A model generated the notes under the pieces. That model was not told the DNA's origin. It ran no database searches and was given only the letters and a program-made list of their open reading frames with translations. A stretch of DNA of 62,000 nt, taken from positions 11,931,183 to 11,993,182 of the forward strand of contig NC_049982.1 in NCBI RefSeq assembly GCF_000003815.2. The letters run 5' to 3'. The stretch comes from Branchiostoma floridae (taxonomy: Eukaryota; Chordata; Leptocardii; Amphioxiformes; Branchiostomatidae). A program made the translations under genes and the position numbers. Of the stretch, positions 24,326 to 36,300 are shown in pieces (position 1 is the first letter of the stretch; the number at the start of each line of letters is the position of its first letter).

Positions 24326-27300
24326 CTGCAGGAAAACAAGGGAATATCATAGTATAAGTGAACTGCTTCTGAGCAAGTTTTGGGCCAAAAATGTTAAATC
24401 TTCATTTTCAGCTCTAATGACCTTTCCCCATACTAATAAAGTTGTGCCGAAAGATGATCAAGCACTGAGGTTATAATTGCATCAACTAGGAATATGTCAA
24501 AAGCATGCATGATATACCAAACTTGACAACATTACTACTTTATTCTGATAAGAAGCTCCATCTTAAGATTGGAATTCCGTTTTTCCCATTTTGAAATGTG
24601 CTAATATTTTCAATATAAAAGCACTTGGTGCAAAGTCTTTACATATGATTGACAAGTATGATGTACAGTTGTGAAATATGATAATAACTTTCATGAATAT
24701 TCATTTTGAAAATTTTCTTCCTGCAGGAATTCCTGCAGGAAGCGTTTTTCCTGCAGGAATTCCTGCAGGAAGCATTTTTCCTGCAGGAATGCTGCAGGCA
24801 TTCCTGCAGAAATTCCTGCAGGAGAAAGGTAAATTCCTGCAGGAAGAATGTTTCCTGCAGGAATTTCTGCAGGAATGGCCTTGACAATGACAGGAAGCAT
24901 TCTTTATGCATTTAATTTTGTTTTGAAACTGTTAAACAATGCATTAGATTTCATTAGATGTTTCAGACTTGACTTTAACTATGTATATAAAACAGATATA
25001 TAATGGAGGCATTTTTTATTGTTTTGTTTTCCTAGTTTTATTGACTGTTGCTGGAGATGCCTGGCATTAGAAATAACTGACCTATGAATGAACTTCACTT
25101 CAAGAAAATGCATTTCCTTCAGTGGCTACTCATATTTTTCAGAAGTACAGAAGCTTGGGCATGGTTACTTCTTTCATTTTTTTCTTTAATTCTTTAACAT
25201 CACCACTTAGGGTTTATTAGTATCTAAGCCAATTTGATTGTACATGTAGGTGCAAGTCAGGAACATAAACACAAAATTCATAAATTTCATGACAGGCCTA
25301 AGCTTCCCTTAAAAGTATAAATTCAATCATTGTAAATTGCACATGTACTGTAAGGGTAGGGTGCCCTAATAGGATAATCATTGGAGTCCATAAGAAAAGT
25401 ACTGTACAATGAAAGTACAGTACTTTTAGTTACATGTTGTGTAAAAACCTTTATCCTATTATCAGTGCCAACCTGATGAAATTATTTTCGGAACTTCCAG
25501 TAACTATTTACTGAATTCTAAACTGTAGTAAATCAAATGATACATTCAGTTGGTGGAAAAGTAGATGACATGAACCGCCTTGTTTGCCATGCTGATAGCT
25601 GGTGTTTGGGTTATAGAAACCAACCACTGGCGGCTTTATCTCATGATGCACCCCTCAGGGTAAAACATTGATCCTTTATTAGCATATAGCCAGGTGGCAT
25701 TCACCAGTCATATTTTATGTTGGTTATGACACTGTAACACAATATTAGAAGTGTCCCGAGCCGGGTGCGCGGACACCTAGAATTTCATTAAACACTGGTG
25801 CTAAATGAATCTTATTTATTAGGTTTTTGATACCTACTGGACAGCTGTGTTTCTAAGTGCCCAATAGAAAATAATAATCAACCGTCACCAGATCAGATCA
25901 GATCACAGAACATTGATCAATCAGAACAACACCCTGTCCTCATCTGGAACTCTTTACATGCTCTAAAATCCTTGAGATTGGGACAAAGGCCTTTTTATCA
26001 CAAGAGTGTGATATTATCACCTCCCCTCCCCTTTCTCACCTATCTTTAGAGAAGTCATTATATAATCTCCTTTGCACCTACATGAAGGTGTTTAAAGCCA
26101 GCAACAACAATGCGTGTATTGATTTATAATGACAGGTAATTAGAGACTGAAGTGAATGGTAGCTGCCTTATTCAGACCCCGTTCACATGGGAAAAAAGCA
26201 AGTGAGTTAAACGAGGAATCCGATTAAAATGACCAATCCAAAGCCATGTGAACAGAACTAATCCGATTGGATTGCCCATTTTGGATTGGATTGACTTGGA
26301 TTGCAATCCACCTCGCGAGGTGGATTCAGCGCGCGCAATCCGATTGTCGCGCAATCCGATTGACCAGAATCGCCCATCTGAACACAATTGGATTGGATTC
26401 GGGCTTGTTTCATGGTTTTGACGTCATACATACGGGTACAGTGGACATTAGACATACAACCATACCTACAACATGACAAAAAAAGTATCATACACGGAAT
26501 AGAAAAGAAGTTTATGGGCAAGTTTGCATCTTACCGCTATGGTTAACAACCGGACGCCGCAAGATTTGCCGGAACATGTGCACCGGTTGTTGCCGAAAAT
26601 CGGCAGTGCGGCAGAAGACTGACTGGTTCATTTTGGCAATATAGCCCATGAAAATAACATGTGTGGTTTTGTTTCTCTTCTATTGTTGGAGGCAATGTCC
26701 CAACACCACTAAAAAGGCAAATATTCTACGAGAAAAACAGTCGGAAGCGTGTCCAAACAGAATTTTCGAGCTTGGGTCACTTCACTGCATGCAAGCATGG
26801 GCGAGCAGTTTTTTTAAACGAAACACAGATTTTTATTTCAGATAAATACGTGGTAAAGTCAAATGTTTTGGTAGCAGTTTCCCCTATTTATGCAACTTCT
26901 GCAACAGATACATTTTATATAGTTAAATGTGAAGTATAATCACACCGCGCGTAACATTTCCACCCCAATTTAATAGACTATCCCAATGACCCCGGATGAC
27001 CTAGAAGCCGCCACTTTCGTCAGTGTGTGTTGCGGACCATCGACGCGTCAAAATCTGACCAAAGCCGTCCGATTTCTCAACAGTTATAATCAATATCGAT
27101 GTCGCTACATCCTTCAAAAATTATGAGGCAGTCTGGCAACATTTTGGAGAAACTACGCGTGCCCGCGGTGGTCGTTGCACGACGCGTGCCACGGTAAAGA
27201 GTTTAATCCGATTGTGTGGTCGCGGTCGCAAGTTTGAGTTTAATCCGATTGTATAAAACTCATGTGAACACGTTTTTTTTAATCCGATAGAAAATTTCAA

Positions 27301-30300
27301 TCGGATTCCTTGTTTAACTCACTTGCAATTTTCTCATGTGAACAGGGTCTCAGTGCCTCCACTGGTGTATAGAACAGGTCAGTATTTAACACTGCATAGA
27401 AGACTAAAGTTTACCCAAAGAGGTTTATTACTACCTTGTAGATCACCAAGGAGTTTAGAATTCTCTGATCTCACTGACCTAACCTAGGTTTTACAGCAAC
27501 CTTGGAATAGATATAATTTTTTACTATTTGCCTTTCAATTGGTAATCTTTTACTCTTGTCTTGGCTACCTTAGGTCTCTTGTTTAAGCAAGGGGCTTTTA
27601 TCTTGGTTTCAGACAAAAAGTTCCTGATGATGGGTTTGAAGGCTGATACTGATAGCCAGAATAAAGCTACCATTCCAGAATGGCTATCAGTATCACATCA
27701 AAATTAAAATCAACACAGGCCTTCTACTCTTCAAAATCAACCAGGAAAGTTTGCCAACACGGAGGGTATTGATATGTAAAATTTGGGGTCCTGGAGTATC
27801 TTGCAAATACTTAAGCAATTTTTGTACTATAGAGCCAGGCGTTGAAAAGCAGAAAGGCCCACAAAATAACAACAAACTTTTTGATAACCAAACTTATTGA
27901 TAACCTGGGCTTTATCTGGTCCAAAGAACCATTATCTTTTTGACTATTAATAAACTTGAAGCCCGCTATGAAGCTGTTTACCAGTATGATTCATTATAAG
28001 CCAGAAGGCCGACATAACCGCATTCCTCTGGAACAAAGAATTTGCCAATACTGTAACTTGAATAAGATAGAGGATGAGTGTCACTTTATTGTTTACTGTA
28101 CTTTATACAACAACAAAAGAAACGTCCTCTTTGAAAATATACAAGATATGTTCCCTATTTCCAATACTTGAATACCACGGAAAAAAATTCATATTTCTCA
28201 TGCAATTAGATCAACCATACATTATTGATTCCATCTGTACTTATATTTATAACTGTTTTAAGAGGTGAGAAGAAGTTGAACTTGTAAATACTGGAATGTA
28301 TTAGTATTTGTAGAGGTGACAAGATACCTTTTTTTTAATCAAAATTGTACATTATCACTAGCGCTACAATCTGTACTTAGCTTGTTTGAGCACAAATGTA
28401 CAATCAAGGTCATTGATTCATTATATAGAAACAACAGGCAAAAGTTTGTTCCAGAGATTATTTGTAGTTTCCAAATCCTATTACATGGGCCTGTATATAA
28501 GGCACTCACTTTCCTCTTTTTGGTAATTATGCACATTGTTATGCAGGTTCAAAGGAGGTCAGTCATTGTTAAGGCATGCTTCCCAATTAGCAAGTTGAAT
28601 TAGCAAGTCCCACAGGGACTGTCCCAAAGCACTGGATGGAAAGATTCAGAACACCTCCCTGAGATCAAGGAGGTTGCTTCTTGCTGAGATATTTCTATAC
28701 TGAACTGCTTTTGAGCCAGATTAGAACTAGAAGAACTTCAAAATTGCAGAAACCTGAAAATTCACTTCTGGGATAGATTACAGGATTCGAATGGTTAAAC
28801 CAGATCGGCAAATTAAGGAGTAATAAAAGCTCCTTGATCTCACCAACTTGATCTGCCTCTGTGAAAATTCAAGCGTCTCAGACGGCGAAACGCCGTTTGC
28901 GACAACCGTCCAAGGCGTCTTAAATTATTGGGACGCTTTGGACGGTTACGGCGGCGGACGGCATGGGACGGGCTTTTAAACGCCCGACGAAACGTCCAAG
29001 ACGGTCCGAACGGCATAACAAACGATTGGACGCGTCTAGATTGGCACTTTAGACGCGTCCGGTCGGACGTTCGGGACGTCCGAGACGGCGTCTGAAAGCG
29101 GGCAGCCGGACGCTCCCGCGCTCCGTCGGGCGGGCCCCCCGCTGGGAACAGACGTCTCTGCGGACGGACCAGACACCGATTGCGACGGACGTAAATGACG
29201 TAATCCAGGCTGCTGGGACGGATCGGACGCCGGTTGCGACGGGCATAAACGGCGTAATCCAGGCCGCTGGTACGGGCGGTAGCCTCCACCACGCCTTCCC
29301 ACGGGGGGTACAGATCGTAAAATTCGACAGAAAATGGAATGAAAGGCCAAGAGGCTGTCATCGCTATATTATTAAAGGTTAAGATCTGGGCCAAACTCCT
29401 AGCAAAATATTTTTTCTTCAAGACACAGTTTTAGTTAGTCAGGCAGTACGGTAGAAACTCATAACGGGCCGGTGCATTTAATTTGGAACGTGCGTAGACG
29501 GCTGCCCGGACGCCGTTTCTGACGCCGTCCGGTCACGGCTATAATTTTATGGCCTGTTGGGACATTTAGCGTTGCCACATACCAAACAAACAAATATTCA
29601 GCCAGGCAGTGAATTGTAGAAGACCACCCACCACCGGGCCGTCAGGTTTAGCTAAAATCAAACACAACTTGAACACATTTCTTCGTAAATTGTTTACACG
29701 TACTCCGCGGCGTTTAATCAACTTTGCTACATGTACGAAATTCAATCCGGCCTTCAATCGTGTCCGCGGCTTTTTGTGCCGCCGTGCCGACACGTTACAT
29801 CAGAATGGACGAGCCCACATAACATCAAGGGTAAATACAGGACGTTTGAAATTTTCTATTGTAAATTTTAATTGCACCAGTATTTGCTAAAGACTGGATA
29901 TATAAATGTGAAATAACGTTAAATTTTCTACAAAGATCATAAGTCATTTTTTTTATTTCGAGGTAGCGAACTAAAGTCTTCCGTTTCATAAGTTCCTAAC
30001 CCCAAGTAGTTGGAAGAGCCGACTAAGATTTTGATTGGCACCGGCAAAATCGGTAGGTGCTATCTCATTATCTGTTGTCTAAATCTACATTTTAACAGCA
30101 TTATCATTCTTAATAGAAACAACAGATATTTTTTACAAGTATTCTACAACGTGTTCATAATTCTTTTTATTTTGTGGCATCAAAACAAGATCCTAAATTT
30201 TATCATTTCTTCGCGTATGTGGGGAGGGCACCCGTAACAACAAGTCGTCGGTAAACTTTGCAACAGATGAATGTACAAAAAATTAGAATAAAATGCGAAG

Positions 30301-33300
30301 TATTCACTTACCGGCGCCTGCAAAGTATCGACAATCAGCTAACGGAAGAACCGCTGCTTCTTTTGACGTCTGTCACATCTGTGATTTCTGCTGTCCAAGG
30401 TTTGCTGCTTCGAGTAAGTAGTATAATTTTTCCCCCTTGTCGGCGCACGACAAATAATTTTTGTACATTCTTTTTAGTATAAATAACGGATACAGTCATC
30501 ACCGTAAACCCAACCTCAGCACAATGTCGTACAAACATCAGCTGCTACGTCTAGACGTGAAGTCCTTGGTCCAAAAGTGCGCAAAATTTAACAAACGGAC
30601 ATGAAATCCACAGAAATAGTCACCTTCTGAACATAAGTCCTGCAACCGCCGGAGTGTTCAACGGTCTGAAATTCGAATTCACCCGCTGAAATTGGCGCAT
30701 GTGCAGAAGTTAAAACGTCATGTTTCCCGTGGGGATCATAAGAAAAGACGCAGCCGTCTGCCGGCGTCGGGTGACTAAGTATTTTATAGCCCCATCAGTG
30801 GCCGTCTCCGACGGCAATGGAAGGTCTTTCAGCCGTTCGGGCGTTCACCATAAAAACTGACAGAACGGCACGGACGCTCACGATGTGTCCGCGGCCGTTT
30901 CGGACGGCAATGAACGCATCCAGAACGTCTGAAACGCGCTCGGACGCCATTGGACGCTTGTAGACGCCGTCCGGGCAGTTTCGGACGCTTGAATTTTCAC
31001 AGAGGTGGCCCTCTTTCAACCTCCTTGATCTGGCTCAACACTTTTGTTTTGAACTGCCAACTAATGGAAATCTTAGAATTCAGAAAAATGGTAAATTAGG
31101 TAGTGCTCTGCATTGCACTTTAGCCAACCTCTCACTTTACATAATATAATATAATATCATATACCATTGAAGCTTGGATCCAGGTTACATCCAGGTATGT
31201 GACGTCATACTTTGTGGCGTCACCCAGGAAAATAAAAGTTTTTAGATAATAATCTTATATTTAGGCCATGTTTCTGAATCAAAAATTTTTTTGAAACAGG
31301 ATGTGTTTGAAGGCACTTGAAAGGCCATGAAAGAATGTAGCTTCTTACGGTTGCATAAGATAGTATTGTCAGCCTGCAAGATCCGCTTGGAGATTCTGAT
31401 CATGATAGACAAAGAAGCACAGTGCAAATGACACAGTAGGGTTCGGAGGACACCAACTGACTAGTCTAATTAGTCTGTTCTGTCAACTTTTAGCTTGAGT
31501 GGTAAATGTGTTGGGTTCATGAGCTGGCGGGCCCAGGTTAAAATCCTGGGAGCCAGGCACAAATTTTTCTCTTGTGTTTCAGAAGTGTAAGGTTGTGAAG
31601 GACGTTGCACTTCTGTGAGGGCCTGCATGCCTTTTTCCGTTAAGTGTTACGAGCCATTTTAATTTACCGTTAATCGTTACCGACCCACTCTAATTCACCG
31701 TTAAGCGTTATCGGTATATTCTTCGTGAAGCGTATTGGTCGTTTTAATTCCACGTTAATCGTTACTTGTTATCCCGAATTCACCGTTATGCATTACCAAG
31801 AAATTCTTCGTAACAAGTTATACCCACGAAGTCAAATGCCAGATAGAGCCCCTGAAAATGCAGGAAATGGTGTTTCAAAGGGTCCAGATTTCAAAATTTC
31901 TCCGAGCCTCCCGGCCGCTTCGGGTAAAAATATGTTGCGGAAGCGTCGCCCCTCCCCCTCCCAAAAAACCTTTTCACTCAAACAGATTTCAGTTCCGGCA
32001 AAATTTTCTCATCGAATGCAGAAAATGAGGTTTCTCCAGACCTCCCTTGCAACGGCTTGTGGCTTTGGTGCTCACGACGACCTGGCGAAAACATGTTTCA
32101 GGGGCGTTGGCCCAAAAAATTTTCTCTTTAATAAAATGTCATTTGATTTACCTTCGTTGGCCAGCAAAATTTGTCCTTCAAAATGCAGTAAATGCCGTTT
32201 CAGACGGTCCAGACTTTTAAATTTCCCCGGACTTGTCTGGCAATTTCTCGTGCCGTCCGAGCTTGAAATGATAAAAATATGTCGGAGGCCGGAGGTCAAT
32301 TGCTACAACCATGTGTAATTTTGATGAAAATTTCATTATTCTGTCAGCAAAATTTGCCGGAAAATGCAGGAAATAGCATTTCAGAGGGCCATGATTTTAA
32401 AAAATTTCCCAGGGAGCATACCCCCTACCCCCATACGATGCGTTGCGCCTTCGGCGCTCCATGTGCTGAAAATTTTGTCAGCAATAGTCCCCCCCAGCCT
32501 ACAAGAAACTTGCTGTTGCCGCCTCTGGTGGGAGCACTGACCCAGGGAAGCAAACGTCATAGACACAGCAGACATTGTCCCTGTCATTCCTCCGGGCTCT
32601 GGGCACCTTTTCCTTCTCACAATACCATTAGTCTGATATTTTCAACCATCGAGGTAACCTAGTTTAGCGCCGTACAAAGAGGAACGAACGTCAATGTTTA
32701 CTGTCATGCTTTGTAACCCCTCCTGAATTTACCGTTAAGCGTTACCGGACCTTCTGAATTTACCGTTAAGCATTACCGGGCCTCCTGAATTCACCGTTAA
32801 GCGTTACCAAGAACCCCCCATGCAGACCCTCTTCTGTGTCAGTGGGAAAGGTCACATTACCATGCATCCCTTTTTCTGAACTGAACTGGTTTTAGCCTTG
32901 GTACCAGTTTGCATCATAAGGCAAAATACAAACTGTTTAAAACTGTCTTGTTTTTTTTTGCATCACAGGGCTTGAAAGTCATTTTTGCATGCACCTTAGG
33001 CTGAGTAGCCTGTGTTTACACAATCTAGCGCTGGCTGGGGTTAATGACCCCTCCTAGGGCAGCAGCAATACTATAGGGCCGGCCGCTAGGAGCGCGATTT
33101 TAGTCAGGCTAGTAGCCTCCTTCACCGGCCTCTCTGGGAAGCTTGGCGTTTTTTTTTTTCGGTTGGGGGGGAGGGGGGGGGGGTCGATTCGCGATTTTTA
33201 ATCGGGAATATTGCGGGAAAGGAATATATGCCGGGAAAGGAATATACACCGGAGACGCTTTATCAAGTTTGGAATAGAATCTTTGGAATGCTTCTCCGGA

Positions 33301-36300
33301 GATGTTTAGAAGGTTGGGGATTTCTTGTGGGCGGGGAGGGCCGAAAAAAAAGCCGAACTCGTCTAGTCCGTACAAGCTTACCGGTGTATATTCCTTTCCC
33401 GGCATATTTTGTGTCCTTTGTTATTAACCAAGGAGCTTTATCTGTCACTCAAGAAAGGGTTCGATATCTGGTGTGGCAACCAGTGAAACAACCAGAGGGG
33501 CGAGTAGAACAGAAAAAACAACATCCCAACTCCCAGGATTCAAACCAGCAGCCGGATCACAAATCCAGTACGCTACCGCTGTCGCCACAAAAGCTCAGAG
33601 CTCCTTAGCAAGGACGGTGGGAACTACTTGAACCCACTGTTACACTAGTTGGGCAAAAGCAAACTTTCACCAGGTTTTTTGGGAAGCAGTCATAGTCACT
33701 GTGCAACAGTGGTATCAAACGACCAAATGACCAACTTTGAAAGTAGCCCCCCCAACTAGAAGCAGTCCAGCTTTTATTTTCGAGCACTCGGGTCTGATTT
33801 TACCATGGTCATTACTGACAGAAGGGGGTCTGATAGCGAGCAGTTGTTTAATGTAACGCAGCTTGAAGGGCAAATTGAGCAAGGCACAGCTGGATTGGAA
33901 ATTAGGCACAGAGGTGCTGACTTTATTCCATGATGCCTATATTAAACCTCCTTGGTTTGAGCAGTCTATTTATTACCTTATTATAAGTGGAGTCCACAAT
34001 TACCATCAAATTTTCACAAAACTTCAAGAAAAATTATTCATAGTTTACCTTTAAATTGACAAAGACAACCTTGATTTTGTAGAAATTGGCAGGGGCGAGT
34101 AAGAACAGAAAGAAACAACACCCCGACTCCCGGGATTCGAACCCGCGCCGAACCCGGGCAGCCGGATCACAAATCGAACGTGCAAACCGTTCGGCCAAAA
34201 GGCTTAAGCCGTTAGGCGTCTTCGGTTTAGCAGTCCTTGAACACCACTGTTACACTACTCCCCCTTTTCTTTTCAAGATTCGTCCCCGAATCTCCGAGAT
34301 CGACATCCCTGTGTGGCACATACTAGCCTGTTACTCACAGGGCCGGCGTGGGAACCAGTGTAGAAATTTGGAGAGGCGAGTAAGAACAGAAAGAAACAAC
34401 ACCCCGACTCCCGGGATTCGAACCCCCGCCGAACCCGGGCAGCCGGATCACAAATCGAACGTGCAAACCGTTCGGCCAAAAGGCTTAAGCCGTTAGGCGT
34501 CTTCGGTTTAGCAGTCCTTGAACACCACTGTTACAATTTACCCTTTAGGTTTAACCATTTCATATTTAAATAGATTAGTGTAAAAGTGAACTTAGGTTTC
34601 TGAAATTCTCTAATTCTTCAGTCTGTAATTTCTTGTAATAGTGTACCCCCAAGTTCCAGGATTCTTTCTGAAGGCCTTAGGTCCTCAGCACTACAGGTAG
34701 CCAGGATGTTTGGACCTGGGGAATAATTAGTCCTTTGATAATTGATAATTGGACACCAGCATCCTTTGCATATCTATAGAACAATAGCTGACCTTACTTT
34801 GAACCCGCATTATACAATAGCGCATACTTACTTGAATTTTCAACAAGAGGAAGCAAGCCCCTGGCTTTCTTAGGCCCAATTTTAAACTTTATGAAATATT
34901 CTCTGGAACAAAAATTCAAGTGTTAATCTTATGATGGTCAAAATATGACCAACCAGATCAAACAAATCTCAAGTTGCTGACCAAGGAGCTTTCATTCTTT
35001 GCCACGTTCAACTTGGTACTGCATTTACAAGATATCATTGCATGCATGGAAGGAGCATTCGAATAGAGCAGTTTTCATTTGATGAAAACACCCATGTGTG
35101 AACAGCCGTAATGGCTCTGTCGGCACAACTGTTGAACATGTCATGGGCAACTTGGACCCCATTCAAATAAAAAAATACAAGTGAGTTAAATGAGGAATCC
35201 GATTAAAGCTTTCTGTTGGATTAAAAAAATGCGTTCACATTTAATCGGATTAAACTCAAACTTGCGACCACGACCACCCCGAGTCGGGCACACGTCGTGC
35301 TTCCAAAATGTTGCCAGACTACCTCATAATTTTGAAGGATTTAGTGACATTGATATTATATATGATAACTGTTGAGAAATTGGCTGGCTTTTGATGCGTC
35401 GACAGTCAACAAGAACATGGCGCTTGTGAGGTCATACAGGTTGAACTGGGGGTAGAAATGTTGCGCGGGGTGTGATTATACTCTACATTTAACTGTAGTA
35501 CAAAATGTAAATGTATATGTTGAAAAAGTTGCATGAATAGGAGAAACTACTACTAAAACGTTTGTTGCATACTTTTTTGCCGGTGTGTAGCACTCCTATC
35601 TTAGTGTCATTGATTTAGATATGAATTATAAGGCCATTCCTGCAGAAATTCCTGCAGGAAACATTCTTCCTGCAGGAATTTACCTTTCTCCTGCAGGAAT
35701 TTCTGCAGGAATGCCTGCAGCATTCCTGCAGGAAAAACGCTTCCTGCAGGAATTCCTGCAGGAAAAACGCTTCCTGCAGGAATTCCTGCAGGAATTCCTG
35801 CAGGAAGAAAATTTTCAAAATGAATATTCATGAAAGTTATTATCATATTTCACAACTGTGCATCATACTTGTCAATCATATGTAAAGACTTTGCACCAAG
35901 TGCTTTTATATTGAAAATATTAGCACATTTCAAAATGGGAAAAACGGAATTCCAATCTTAAGATGGAGCTTCTTTGATGTATTTCATTCATCTACAACCT
36001 GTACTGTAATCCTAAGTAAACTATGTATTGCAAGCCAGTGAATCTATCCAGAGATACCACTTGTCCTCATCAATGCATTCTGAGTTCCCAGCTTGCCCAC
36101 AGCGTATACAACAGTATAACTTGAGGAGGTTCTGCTAAACTAGGCTGAGGTTTCCATTTTGGTGCACATGGCCTTTACCCTGCTGTCAGCTAATCAGAGA
36201 AATGGCTTTACCTTAAGAAGTTTAACACTATTTTAGATTGGTTGAAACCTGGAATGAGGCCACACTTGCAAAAGTGGAAGCCAGTTTGGCAGAGACTCTG

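Noticed and set aside
24639-24915. Overlapping open frames on both strands with repeated FLQEF / PAGIPAG / SCRNSC peptides (also at 35607-35846)
   Set aside because: They are translations of the palindromic TTCCTGCAGGAA array. The same words appear in all frames because the DNA repeat is self-complementary.
28840-29421. 193-codon open frame, minus strand
   Set aside because: Arg-rich frame through the GACG-rich end of a transposable element, with the internal repeat caused by the 54-bp duplication and no known domain.
31725-32318. 197-codon open frame on the plus strand
   Set aside because: Lies wholly within the composite direct-repeat unit. No domain, and the frame follows the internal repeats.
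34086-34496. A functional tRNA gene at the A/B box copies
   Set aside because: Internal promoter boxes are intact, but no matching acceptor stem is visible and the block is duplicated with non-tRNA flanks, as in a SINE.
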